A stretch of DNA of 64,000 nucleotides from Cladorhizidae sp. MBARI D1340-BT2 (taxonomy: Eukaryota; Porifera; Demospongiae; Poecilosclerida; Cladorhizidae), in assembly GCA_028752905.1 (NCBI GenBank), contig JAQNBH010000014.1, positions 16,971,250-17,035,249 on the forward strand, in the 5' to 3' direction. The notes beneath the pieces were generated by a model. It made no database searches and had not been told where the DNA came from. It saw nothing but the letters and a program-made list of their open reading frames with translations. The translations under genes were made by a program, and so were the position numbers. Of this stretch, positions 31,785 through 44,954 are shown piece by piece. Within the stretch, counting starts at the first letter, position 1, and each line of letters starts with the position of its first letter.

Positions 31785-34055
31785 CTCGGTATTGTGCTCT
31801 ACATGGGTGTTGTGCTCGACAGAAGTCCGCTCTACATAGGTCCTCTGTGTTGTGCTCTACATAGTCCTCTGTGTTGTGCTCTACATAGTCCTCTGTGTTG
31901 TGCTCTACAGGTCCTCTGTGTTGTACTCTACATAGGTCCTCTGTGTTGTGCTCTACAGGTCCTCTGTGTTGTGCTCTACATAGGTCCTCTGTGTTGTGCT
32001 CTACAGGTCCTCTGTGTTGTACTCTACATAGGTCCTCTGTGTTATGCTCTACAGGTCCTCTGTGTTGTGCTCTACAGGTCCTCTGTGTTGTACTCTACAT
32101 ATGTCCTCTGTGTTGTGCTCTACAGGTCCTCTGTGTTGTACTCTACATAGGTCCTCTGTGCTCTACATAGTCCTCTGTGTTGTGCTCTACATAGGTCCTC
32201 TGTGTTGTACTCTACATAGGTCCTCTGTGTTATGCTCTACAGGTCCTCTGTGTTGTGCTCTACAGGTCCTCTGTGTTGTACTCTACATAGGTCCTCTGTG
32301 TTGTGCTCTACATAGGTCCTCTGTGTTGTACTCTACATAGGTCCTCTGTGTTGTACTCTACAGGTCCTCTGTGTTGTGCTCTACAGGTCCTCTGTGTTGT
32401 GCTCTACAGGTCCTCTGTGTTGTACTCTACATAGGTCCTCTGTGTTGTACTCTACATAGGTCCTCTGTGTTGTGCTCTACAGGTCCTCTGTGTTGTACTC
32501 TACATAGGTCCTCTGTGTTGTACTCTACATAGGTCCTCTGTGTTGTACTCTACATAGGTCCTCTGTGTTGTGCTCTACAGGTCCTCTGTGTTGTGCTCTA
32601 CATAGTCCTCTGTGTTGTGCTCTACAGGTCCTCTGTGTTGTACTCTACATAGGTCCTCTGTGTTGTACTCTACATAGGTCCTCTGTGTTGTGCTCTACAT
32701 AGGTCCTCTGTGTTGTACTCTACATAGGTCCTCTGTGTTGTACTCTACATAGGTCCTCTGTGTTGTACTCTACAGGTCCTCTGTGTTGTACTCTACATAG
32801 TCCTCTGTGTTGTACTCTACAGGTCCTCTGTGTTGTACTCTACAGGTCCTCTGTGTTGTACTCTACATAGGTCCTCTGTGTTGTGCTCTACAGGTCCTCT
32901 GTGTTGTACTCTACATAGGTCCTCTGTGTTGTGCTCTACACAGGTCCTCTGTGTTGTACTCTACATAGGTCCTCTGTGTTGTGCTCTACAGGTCCTCTGT
33001 GTTGTACTCTACATAGGTCCTCTGTGTTGTACTCTACATAGGTCCTCTGTGTTGTGCTCTACAGGTCCTCTGTGTTGTACTCTACATAGGTCCTCTGTGT
33101 TGTACTCTACAGGTCCTCTGTGTTGTACTCTACATAGGTCCTCTGTGTTGTACTCTACATAGGTCCTCTGTGTTGTACTCTACAGGTCCTCTGTGTTGTA
33201 CTCTACATAGGTCCTCTGTGTTGTGCTCTACAGGTCCTCTGTGTTGTGCTCTATAGGTCCTCTGTGTTGTACTCTACATAGGTCCTCTGTGTTGTACTCT
33301 ACAGGTCCTCTGTGTTGTACTCTACATAGGTCCTCTGTGTTGTGCTCTACAGGTCCTCTGTGTTGTGCTCTACAGGTCCTCTGTGTTGTACTCTACATAG
33401 GTCCTCTGTGTTGTACTCTACAGGTCCTCTGTGTTGTGCTCTACATAGGTCCTCTGTGTTGTGCTCTACAGGTCCTCTGTGTTGTACTCTACATAGGTCC
33501 TCTGTGTTGTGCTCTACACAGGTCCTCTGTGTTGTACTCTACATAGGTCCTCTGTGTTGTACTCTACATAGGTCCTCTGTGTTGTACTCTACAGGTCCTC
33601 TGTGTTGTACTCTACATAGGTCCTCTGTGTTGTGCTCTACAGGTCCTCTGTGTTGTGCTCTACACAGGTCCTCTGTGTTGTGCTCTACAGGTCCTCTGTG
33701 TTGTGCTCTACATAGGTCCTCTGTGTTGTACTCTACATAGGTCCTCTGTGTTGTACTCTACATAGGTCCTCTGTGTTGTGCTCTATAGGTCCTCCGTGTT
33801 GTGCTCTACATAGGTCCTCTGTGTTGTACTCTACATAGGTCCTCTGTGTTGTACTCTACATAGGTCCTCTGTGTTGTATTCTACAGGTCCTCTGTGTTGT
33901 GCTCTACACAGGTCCTCTGTGTTTTGCTCTACATAGGTCCTCTGTGTTGTGCTCTACAGGTCCTCTGTGTTGTGCTCTACATAGGTCCTCTGTGTTGTGC
34001 TCTACAGGTCCTCTGTGTTGTGCTCTACATAGGTCCTCTGTGTTGTGCTCTACAG
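31785..34055. repeat. 2.3-kb minisatellite, 23/25-bp units, about 95 copies
   Basis: Units read AGGTCCTCTGTGTTGTGCTC plus TAC, with or without an extra AT (CTACAT). The G/A variant (TGTGCTC or TGTACTC) alternates. The mixture of 23- and 25-bp units interrupts the frames less often than expected. Confidence 0.97.
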
Positions 34056-34059
34056 AGGT

Positions 34060-34977
34060 GAATCCTTCTTTGTCTTGACTGGTCGATTCAATATACATGT
34101 ACTTTGTTTTTTTAATAGAAATATTTTTGTCTTGTTTAAACTATTTTTTGTTGTTAGGTGTTGTTGTTGCTATAATATTATAGTTAATTTGTTGGTCGGC
34201 TGTGGCAATATTGGAAGCTACACCAGTTGAGCATCAGAGTCAAGACTGGTTCTGCAAATCTTTTTATACGTATTTTCTGGTAGAGGACACCTTCCTCAAG
34301 CCGCATGGTAATGTTTGTACATGATTAAGTCCAGAACAAAGGAACTCCTGAACAGAACTGCTCACCCAAAACTTGTAGCTATATAGTAAATATTAAAACT
34401 GGCTGGGCTCAACACTATTGATATTAAATTATGCTATCGTATTGCTACAAGAAAAAGCAAACAAAAAGCAGGGCATGGAGTAACTGCCCTAATCAGACCA
34501 AGATGTTGGTTTTGCTGTAGTTCCTTTCAAACAAAATTCCAATTAAACCAACTGACTGCTCATTAGATTGCATATTGCATGTGAGCTATATGGCTGCATC
34601 AATCTCTCTATCTCTTTTTGTATTTGTAAGACAAGATCTGGTTCCTCATTAAAATTCACATTAGTGTTGAATTAATTGGTACTTCTACTTTAATTATGTA
34701 GTCCCTAATTAGCTCCCTCATGTATATAGATCTCTCCCTCTTTCTCCAACTATATATAACTCTTATAGCAATCTTTCCTTGACAAGTTTAACCCTAATAC
34801 CATCTGCACTTATCACACTGTATGCTCATACTCTATAGCATTGCCATGTTCAACTAGGAAGCTCCGCAAGACATGCCAGTAAATGGTGACTGTTTTTCAA
34901 CCTTGTTACTACTCTCATAATACATAATATGCTTACTCGGTTCCTTCACTTGTTCAGTGTTGTAACTGCCTATATTA
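34060..34977. other. Unique AT-rich sequence
   Basis: Nothing recognised. Confidence 0.4.
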
Positions 34978-35235
<258 letters not shown>

Positions 35236-35768
35236 ATATAATAACTAATAACAAATAAATGATTCAATAAAAATAATTAATTAATATAATAATAACATCA
35301 ACAACAATAATACTACTATAATAATAACACTAATGAGTACTCCTTGCAAGATCAATATGTGCAGTAAACGTCAGTCCTTGATTAAGTCCACTGTGTAAAG
35401 TTATTTTATATCATATATTTAAAAGGCACAGAATGACCAAATATATAGTGGAATAAACATTGGAGAGAGCTAGTAAAGTGGTTCAATGTCTGATTCATTC
35501 GAGAGTTCTTGTCATAGTGTAACAGTAACCAAAGGGTCCAGATAAAATATCTGTTGAACTTTTGGCATAATCTATGCAGTCACCTCCTCTAATAAGCATA
35601 ACATTAATACACAGTGTATCCTAATACTGGAACAGCATATACAAAATGGTAGGCATTTGAGGATGGGCATGGATAGAAATCTTTGTTTAACATACAACTA
35701 TTTAACATACAACTATTATGGTTTTTCTTATTTCTTCCTAAAAAGTATGAATACTTTACTAAGCCAGT

Positions 35769-36018
35769 AGGAGCTCCTGACCATGTTTACTATCACATGC
35801 TACACATGTGCAGAGCTCCTGACCATGCTTACTATCACATGCTACACATGTGCAGAGCTCCTGACCATGTTTACTACCACATGCTACACATGTGCAGAGC
35901 TCCTGACCATGCTTACTATCACATGCTACACATATGCAGAGCTCCTGACCATGTTTACTATCACATGCTACACATGTGCAGAGCTGCTGACCATGCTTAC
36001 TCTCACATGCTACACATG
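35769..36018. repeat. Tandem array, 42 bp unit, six copies
   Basis: The unit is GAGCTCCTGACCATGTTTAC plus TATCACATGCTACACATGTG CA in order. As 42 is divisible by three, 14-residue repeats are open in several frames on both strands; no signal peptide or flanking domain supports a gene. Confidence 0.93.
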
Positions 36019-36129
36019 ACAGTGTGTGCACTTGTTAGATGTCAAAATATTTTTTCTAAGTTTCCTGCCACACCAAATTCAAGCTTAGAGTTGTTGGAGC
36101 TGTCACTATTGCATTTCAAGGTCTTGTGA

Positions 36130-38800
36130 TTGGCCCTCTGTAAGGAAAATATTTTACTTGAGTCCATAAGTCGATGTTGTCGACCTCCAAGATATTGGCC
36201 TGGTGGAAGAGATGGCTGACAAACAAAGCAAAAAAGAAGATTAAGATACCCGTGCCAGCTCCATCGTATACAATGTCCTGTTTATCCCATATTCATTGTC
36301 ATAAACTTGTTACAACTTGTTCCCACTTCATGGCCTTCCAATCTGTTTCAGTTAAAATTAAGCATATGTGTTTTTTCCACTTGGTTGGTCTAGCAATTAA
36401 GAAAGAACACACCTACTGTAACAGCAGGATGTGAATATATTGCTACATTGAAGCTTCTGGAATTTGTTTCAGATAGAAACTAGTAGCTAAAGCACACTTT
36501 AGTTCAATTAGAGAAATGGAGGGGAGGGGCAGGGTGTATATTATTCCCTAGATAATGCAGAGATTGTTCATGAAAGGACATTATTCCTTCTAACGCTGGT
36601 TTTTGTAAGTTCTAAAATGTCTGAAACTACCACTTAGGTTTCTAAAGGGCCGCCAAAGAAAGTTTTAACTGAGATATAAGCTCTTTGTATGACTGTGTGG
36701 AAAGACTACATGCTAGCCATATATGTGTAGGGCAGATTCCCTCCACTTTTGATAGCTTTTCCTCTCTGGATTTTTGTCTGCCTCCCATTAACATCCATCT
36801 ACTGATGATTCAAGCAAATGTTATCTTGACAATTTCCAAACTGTACCTCATCCTTTACCATATTTGTGTGGTGGTGATGACTCATTTTCACAATCGCTCT
36901 GGGATTGGTAAAGGGTAGATTATGCAAGATACTTGGACTACAGAAAAGCCAAGTATATTGAGCACTGTGCTTTGGGGGAAATAAATTATGTTTATACAAT
37001 ATGAAAGAAAACCTTTTGAGCTTTGCTGCAGTCTTTCTATTTTCGCTCACCTCAACCCCACCTCCCCCCTTCTCCCCCCTCCCTTCCCCCTTCTTCCCCC
37101 TTCTTTATATCCAGAAAATTACACCATTATCGACCAGATCTCATCCCTTAAAGAAATCATCTAGTTTTCCCATCAGTTTTTGTTCCAGATCTATGACCGA
37201 ATTGGAAACTCAGCACATGATCCCTAGCACATAACCCACATGGGTTATACTGTCGAGTTTATTTTACGAGTAAATACAATGTGAGGAAGAAGCTGTTTTG
37301 GTCTGAAAGTTCCCTGGGAAGGCTTCTATTATGAAAAAGCCTGAATGGCAACCATTAAATTTGGTGAAATATTCCATTTGAGTAAGTAAAGAAAAACTAC
37401 TGACAAAGCTACTTTGCTAGGATTTCTGGGTATAATACCAGAACGACAAACACTTAGAAAAGATGTTGGCCATTCATGATTGTATTTGAGTACCTCTTCG
37501 AGGTCTTAGGGTGAATGATTTTGCCATGAGGTGATTCCTATAATAGTTAGTTCTTTACGAGCTTTTTTTGTGTGTGGATATGAACCCAGCTTGGGCAAAT
37601 TATTTACCAAAGAAGCTTGATTTTGACAGTATTAGTGACATTTTTTGGTGTACCTTTTTGGTAAGGTAGCATTAGTAAATAATTTTGCCATGAGGTAACT
37701 TCTATAATGATAAAGTTCCTGTTTTTTGTGGGTATGAACCTAGCTTAAGAAGCTCAATCTTGGCACTTTTAGTGACATTTTTGTGCACCTTATCTGCGGG
37801 TCTAAATACAGCTATATATGCACTTTATATTTAGCCTATTTTGACCTTACATTGGTAAATTCACAGTTATAGTTAGTTCCAATATGATGCTCAGCTAGAA
37901 GAGATGCCTTCAAGTCACCATATTGAAGTGAACAAGAAGATTTGGGCTGTACGAGTTATTTATGGTGTCTGCAGAAATGTTAAAATGTTAAATGAAACTG
38001 ATCTTACTGTGTCATGCCGAACATAAGTGCGATTAGTTGTTATTGTTATTGTGCTTGTGAATTTCTTCTGTTTCATTACTGTTGCTTTTTTGGTTTGTTG
38101 ACATGATCAATACACACCCAACACCAAATATGCAATATTTTAGTAATATATAGTTTGCTAACAGTAGAAGTGATTTGAATACAAAGTCAGTGATGTGCTG
38201 ATAAAAAATGGGTGTGATGACTTTCAGATTATGCATCGGCTAGTGAACACACAGGTCTCTGAATTTAGAAGATGTTCAAAGCTGAAGAACTCCTACATCA
38301 CTTCTCTTTCTATTTTCCGGTATCTTCGCCTCACAAAATAAAGCTGTTACTAATTTGATGGCAGAGGAACAAAACTCTTCTCTGCAGTTATATAGTCCCA
38401 CCATTACAGGCCAATAAAGTTTCTCTGGCCGCTAATAACAAAGAGGACGATAGGTTCCTGTCAAAACTTCCTCTACACAATTGTACAAAAGCTCTGATTT
38501 ACCTAAAATGGAGTTTATGCACTATTTGTATTGTTTGTAATCGACCAGACAACTAGTTGTTCCCACCGATATCTATAGATTTTATTTACTTAGCATAGCT
38601 AGAAGTAGAAGCTAACCATCTAATAGCACAAGAAAGGTATTTCATAAGCTAGTTACTAGCAAGTCCTTACCTCATGCAATAGGTTCCTCAGATATCAGAC
38701 CAGCTTCTGTACCCTTATCACAACCAATATTCTCCAACTAAATCTATAGTCTCCAGAATGTCTGTTCCTCATTTGTGTGGATGTTTTTATGGTGTGTGTG
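36130..38800. other. No gene recognised; one diverged duplication
   Basis: 37505-37620 and 37670-37790 are diverged copies sharing ATTTTGCCATGAGGT, TATGAACC and TTAGTGACATTTTT. Otherwise unique AT-rich sequence. Confidence 0.5.
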
Positions 38801-38814
38801 TTTCAGTTTCAGGG

Positions 38815-39040
38815 GGGCGATACCAAATACAAATGATTATAAAAATTTGTGGTTACAACTTCTTCAGAACTCCAGCACATTTCACTCTATGAACTATATA
38901 TAGCTCAGAAGATAGATCTCTCTGTGTGCTCTCTTTTGGTACTAAAGTTACAGGCAGTTAAAGTTGGGGACCTCAAAACCTGCATGCCTGAATTCATTTG
39001 TGGCTCCTGAAGTGGTATAGACAGTTGTTGTTTTTGAAAC
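38815..39040. mobile_element. Solo arm related to the Harbinger-like element at 62.3 kb
   Basis: AAAATTTGTGGTTACAAC, CTCAGAAGATAGATCTCTCT, GTGTGCTCTCTTTTGGTACT and ACCTCAAAACCTGCATGCCT occur in the same order as in the long arms at 62345-62533. Confidence 0.6.
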
Positions 39041-40435
39041 CTTAAGCACGAGAGAAACAGTATATGGACCAGCAGCTGATGATAAGGGATGCCCAACAAA
39101 CTATACAAAAAATAAATAATGGAGGGATGTCGAGTCTCTCGCCTTTGCAGGCAGCCAATGCTCTTGATGACCTCAACTGCACTTGGGGCCCAGCCACTGA
39201 TGGTTTCTTCTATTAAAATTTAGCCCCACAGAGCAGCCCCCCAGTCGAGATCACAGATACATCAACAGCAGCAGGATGACCATGAGTCCAAAGATGTATA
39301 TAGATAGATATCTGCTGGGTGGCTGCTAGATCCAGGTTTAAGTGACAGCATCCCTTCCTGGGTGCAACTGGGCCACAGAGAAGAGAGTAGCATCCTAGAT
39401 GGATCATGGAGGTAAATTCAGTCATCCTTCACCCCGTAGCATCCTTCACCCCATAGCCAACCTGGTGATCACCTAATAATACACCTTGGCAAACAGGACA
39501 TCTAGCTAGTATTGGAGGCACAGCCTGAGACAAAGACCTAGAGCCTGAGATGCTACAATGTTCAACCAGTTGCCAGCATGATCATGGCATGAGGGTCAGG
39601 AGCCTTGGCTTGGTTAGATCGAATCGGAAAACTGGTTGATTTATTGCAGTCCATCTCTGTTGTGTTTTTAAAGGATGTGCACAATTTTCGACCAGAGCAA
39701 ACACTGCTACTCGTCCACAATACAGTGTTGATTGGTTCTAAATTTATAGAAGACATATTAAATGGAGCAGAAGAAAAAAACACAGAACAGAAAACTGTTT
39801 CAGAATAGAGCTTGTTGTAGAAAGCCTGGTCAATGGTGGAGAGGTAATGTTTGCAGAATGGGATCTATAGTTAACCAGTCCTCTCTTCCAGTATCCTTGG
39901 CTAGGATGTGAATGGTGTCAGGTGTCTTGAGGTGGGCCGACCAGGGATTCTGGAGACTAGATTCTTGGACTGATCCAGGGAGGCAATGTAGGCAGCAGGA
40001 GCATGGAGGGAGGCTCAATGGATACCCAGACCACCACGAGAGGTAGGGAGGGAGGCTTTCAGCCAGGACCAGGATGGGAGAGGCCACCAACCAGATCAGA
40101 CAGTGCTTGTTGTCAAATGAGGAAACTGTTTCTTGAATTGAATGTGGCTCGGAGGACCTGACTGGAGAGTGAGAACACTTTCGGAAGAGCAAGGCATAGC
40201 CGGAGAATGGTTATTTCCAACTGAGAATCCTGAAGGTCTGGTAGGGGTAGGCACTACAGGACGTCTTTACTTTTCTCACCTTAATCATTACCACCACTTT
40301 GCAGTACGAGAGCTAAGGACTGTTGATGGGATCTCAGGTGCGAGAGGGTTGAGGTTGAGGTCAGAGGTGGCATCCCCAGGGTTGTACATTAGGGACTTCT
40401 TCCTGTGTTTTAGAAAATGTATGTTTGATCACATT
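39041..40435. other. No gene recognised
   Basis: Short open frames with no recognisable domain. Possibly further transposon debris. Confidence 0.35.
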
Positions 40436-40439
40436 GTTC

Positions 40440-42050
40440 TAGGTATTGTCTTACCCCAAGCATTGCTACAGCCTACAGGCCTAATACTGTACACTGATCT
40501 GTTGTCCTCTGCTGGGATTGTTATATGTAGAAGTAGTTAAATTTAGCATACTTCTTACAGATTCCAAACAGGTGCAAGGTTGGAATGAGAACCAGCTCAG
40601 ATATTCCACTATTATCCGTGATAATTATTTCCAGTTTATCCAACAGCTCCATAGCTGGAGTGTTGATCAATAGAGTATCTAAATCGGAGTTGATCTTCGC
40701 CATCCGTTCCTGTCAGCTATTAACTCTTATAGAAACATGGACGGATGGAGTGTAGAAGCTTTATTTGAGTCTAAGGAAGCTTCTCGATTGTGGACGATAC
40801 CAAATGCTAGCAATGAAGGAAGAAATAGACTATTAGATTTTTTGAACAGGTTAATGTGCAGCTTGCTAGCTAGGCAAAAATTGTCTGCTGATTTGAGTTG
40901 ATGTTAATTTATATTGTCTGTGGTTTTGGTGCAGTTGATAGTTCTATATATGAACAAATATGGAAACTAAAGTGGATTGGTATTTTTTTAAGAAAAAAAC
41001 ATGTTCTATAGATTCCTTATTTCATTATCAGCATTCATGGCAAGTTATTATCCAGCTATAACATGGGCTCTCTCTTGTGCCTCCTCCACTCCACAGCAGT
41101 CTCCATCAAAAGGTGACCAGTCATGTTGACTAGATCCTTGTCTACACATTTGTTTAATTAACTCTTGTAGTCGGCCAATCAAAGCTACAAACAATCATCT
41201 TTTGCTCCATTTATTGGAAACCTCTCACAGAATCTATGATGCTGAATTTAGACTCAAAATATTATGAATGTAAAGTACAACAATTATTGAGTTGCAGCAA
41301 CATGTGTCGGGGATGACATCCAGTGAATTCCTCGACAACTTCTTCAGGAGTAAGGTCTATATCCTGATGATGGTAGAGCATTGCTAACCCATTCAGTCTT
41401 TCTTGCCCCATAGTGCTACGGAGTTTTTTTCACCAGACTTCACAACTTTCCGAAATGATAGGTCTAGAGGTGGTTGTGTTTTACCAAAATGAAGAATTGC
41501 AACCCCCTGATGCCTTGGAAATGGTTTCTGCGCTACTCAGAAAAACCAATTACACTATGTGGTGTGCAGTTAGAGATGTGGAGCTAATAGACTACCTCTC
41601 ACATGTCTCACATTCTGTTATTGCGATTGGTGATTGTGATTTTAATTCCCCTGATGTAGTGTGGACTACTTTGAAAGGATCTAGCTTCTTTTCCTGTCTT
41701 TTATGCGACATGTGCTTAACTTAACACAGTTAGTAAATTAACCAACCCATAGAGGTGGTAACATATTGGATCTCTTGAAGGAAGAATGCTGTTGGTGCAA
41801 GACAAAGCATAAATATGCTTGCACCGTATTCGTAAGTTATGGGACTCTGTATCTTATGGATATGGACCTATCAATCATAACGATTTATTCAGGACATTTT
41901 CCTGAAGTAATTTTTGGAGCACTTCGACTTGGAAATCATATGCACCTATCATCTCCATTGTCCATGTTTATAATAGATGTTTGTTGTTACACCATACAGG
42001 AATGTATTCTATATTCTATTCCATTCTTATTCCATTCTAATTGTTAACCT
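40440..42050 (+). pseudogene. LINE relic, 5' region and endonuclease domain
   Basis: On the + strand, QLLTLIETWTDG at about 40715 corresponds to the LINE endonuclease LTETW motif; VIAIGDCDFNSPDVVWTTL at about 41620-41675 to the GDFNxPDxxW motif; THRGGNILDLL near 41745 and SGHFPEVIFGALRLGNH near 41890-41940 to the closing TRG..LDLI and SDH..V motifs. Frames are broken throughout. The 5' flank (40440-40520) recurs at 44960-45010. Confidence 0.72.
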
Positions 42051-42278
42051 CAAGGCTGCATGCAAGTGCAGACCTACAGAACTGAATTCATCTTGTACCT
42101 CTCTAACCTGAGCATTCATGGCCAACTACTGCATCAGCACAGTGTACACAGATGCTTGCTTGTTACTTTTGGGAGGATTTCCTGTGAAATTAAAAAATGT
42201 TATATATACAATAACAGATTTCAGATAATGATTTTCCTTCGGTACAAATGCATTTTCATACTTGTGGCTTTCAGAGCA

Positions 42279-42660
42279 CCTTGTTAGCTTCTTTATAAGT
42301 GTAGTTATCTTTACTGCATAAGCAGCACCATTGCTGGTGCAGCCAGTATTTGCTAAGAATTTACTGTTTCTTGTTCATTCTCTTCATGATGACCAGTCCT
42401 GGTCTTTTTTTATGGGTCAGAAAAATACATTCGCCATGGACAAAGTTATTATTATTATCCAAACACACTGCATATTAGACCTTGTTAGCTTCTTTATAAG
42501 TGTAGCTATCTTTTCTGCATAAGCAGCACCATTGCTGGTGCAGCCAGTATTTGCTAAGAATTTACTGTTTCTTGTTCATTCTCTTCATGATGACCAGTCG
42601 TGGTCTTTTTTATGGGTCAGAAAAATACATCCGCCATGGACAAAGTTATTATTATTAGTA
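42279..42660. repeat. 201-bp tandem duplication, two copies
   Basis: CCTTGTTAGCTTCTTTATAA begins at 42279 and again at 42480; the copies differ at a handful of bases across about 180 bp. Confidence 0.93.
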
Positions 42661-43276
42661 CATATATAGAAACATGAGTGATGACCATGATTAGGGAGAA
42701 AGAGTACTGATAGTCTACAATTCAAAATAAAGTAGCCATATTTAAGTGGTGGAAGTTAGGGGGGATGGTATATTAGTGCATTTGTTACATGGACATAGAA
42801 AATGATAAGAGCATGAATTATTTGGATCAAAGTTTGAAATGAAGTGATTAATTAAGAAATAACAAGTTTAGTTGATATTTTATAATAGATAATAGAAGAT
42901 TCAAATCCGTACTAGGGAGTGAATTCCAAAGACGAGGAATGCGAGTGAAGGTTCTTTACATTAGGAGCATGGACATGTTTGATTTTTAGATGATTAGTAG
43001 ATCTGGTAGTTATGGTGGACATGGAAATGTAATTAAGAATATTGAAATGTTCAGATGGGATTTTACAACAAATAAGATATCTTTTAGTTCCAGAGACATC
43101 ATTAGGGGAAGAATTTTTAAACTAATAAGGCGATATTTGTAGTCTGATGAAAAATATCCGAGGATAAACTTAGTTGCTCTTCTATGGATCTTTACCAATG
43201 GGGGACAAAGTCTTTCTTGAGATGAAGGGCACCAGATTGGAGAGACATACATGAGTATAGACTTTACTAGAGTGAG

Positions 43277-43702
43277 GTAAAGTTGTTTCTTTGCACTCAC
43301 AGTGTTGCAATGATGGAAAGTACGTCTAAGACTTGTAGGATTTACCATGATACATGGAGACTCCATGATAGGTCAGATGAAATCAGAACTCCTAAATCTT
43401 TGGTGAAGCTTTTTCTGGTAACGACCGCTTCTTCAATAAGGTAATCAATGTTGTACAATGGTGAATTGGTACAGAATCTCATAAGATAGGTAAAGTTGTT
43501 TCTTTGCACTCACAGTGTTGCAATGATGGAAAGTACGTCTAAGACTTGTAGGATTTACCATGATACATGGAGACTCCATGATAGGTCAGATGAAATCAGA
43601 ACTCCTAAATCTTTGGTGAAGCTCTTTCTGGTAATGACCGCTTCTTCAATAAGGTAATCAATGTTGTACAATGGTGAATTGGTACAGAATCTCATAAGAT
43701 AG
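43277..43702. repeat. 213-bp tandem duplication, two copies
   Basis: GTAAAGTTGTTTCTTTGCAC begins at 43277 and again at 43490, with near-identical sequence through ATAAGATAG. Confidence 0.93.
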
Positions 43703-43860
43703 CACTTTTGATTATTGAAGGGGAGGTGCCAATCTTTTGACTACTTGGAGAGAGAAGTTAAACCAACTTGTAAAGAAGCTGTATCGAATGGATTTTATTG
43801 ACTTAAAACACTTAGTATCATCAGTGTAGAGAAGCATAGATGAGGTTGAAGCATAGATGA

Positions 43861-44095
43861 GGTTGAGGCAAGAAGGAATATCATTAATGTACATCAAGAA
43901 CAGAAGGGGACCAAGAATACTTCCTTGGGGGACACCAGAGATTACAGGTAAGGGCAGATAGGATTGGCCATCAAGATGAGGTTGAGGCAAGAAGGAATAT
44001 CATTAATGTACATCAAGAACAGAAGGGGACCAAGAATACTTCCTTGGGGGACACCAGAGATTACAGGTAAGGGCAGATAGGATTGGCCATCAAGG
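43861..44095. repeat. 119-bp tandem duplication, two copies
   Basis: GGTTGAGGCAAGAAGGAATA begins at 43861 and at 43980. The copies look identical over at least 110 bp. Confidence 0.93.
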
Positions 44096-44954
44096 AACAC
44101 TTGTTGAGACCTGGAAGAAAGGTAGGCCTTAAACCAGTGCCATAAATTACCAGTGATGCCAATGGACCATAACTTATAGAGAACCTCATTATGAGGGACT
44201 TAATCGAAGGCTTTAAAGAAATCACATCAATCATTTTTCATTTAGTGAGCAATTGATAAGAGTTGCTGAGTCGTGGAATGACCTTTCAAAAATCCAAATT
44301 GTGACAAAGAGATGGATTTCTCTACAAAGATAGCCATTTTGTTATATATTAGTCTCTCAAAGATAAGCGAGATGGTACTTAGAAGCGAGATGGGCCTGTA
44401 ATTAGTGACGGAAGACTTGTCACCCGATTTATATATTGGAATAATAGCATGAACTCTCCAGTCATTTGGGAGATGGTGTTGGGAAAGGCTTAGAGAAAAT
44501 AGATGAGTACATGTAATAGGTATATAGATAGCAAGGGCACAGGAGTTGAGAAGTTTAAGGTTGAAACCATTGGGTCATGTAAACAGTTAGGTCAAGAGAT
44601 GATATGATTGAAGTGATCCAAGATCTCTATGTTATTTAGCACATCTGAAGGTGTGAAGAGAGAATCTGGGAGGCAGGTTGCAAGTGCTTCTGGTGAACAG
44701 AGTGAAAATATTTGTTGAATAAGTTGAATAAGTATGCCTTTCCCACGTTAGAAGCTCTGAGATTGACTAAAAACAGTGCACATAGGGTGTTTTTTTTGGT
44801 TGTTAGCCTACAAATGTATTTATAAATCTTGGAGCTGTTATTATAAGTCAACCCATATATTCGAAGGTAGATTTGGCGTTAGACAGTGATGACTGAATTG
44901 AGAGTTGGGAGGTAGTGAGTTTGTTGTTAATATTGTTAGACCACATTTCTCTAG

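Larger units (their letters stand above)
43000..44950 (-). pseudogene. LINE relic, reverse-transcriptase domain to 3' end
   Basis: On the - strand, VISGVPQGSILGPLLFLMYI (about 43945-43880) is the classic RT block, followed by LLYTDDTKCFK near 43805 where active LINEs have YADD; Ala is replaced by Thr. Downstream, LRRTFHHCNTVSAKKQLYLT and HRRATKFILGYFSSDYKYRL (43330-43110) are the usual C-terminal region. Upstream (44430-44200) further RT blocks are frame-broken. Two internal tandem duplications (213 and 119 bp) disrupt the reading. Confidence 0.8.

Noticed and set aside
31794..34098. Repeated Cys-rich frames (SSVLCSTGPLCC-type)
   Set aside because: Derived from the 23/25-bp minisatellite; present in all + frames.
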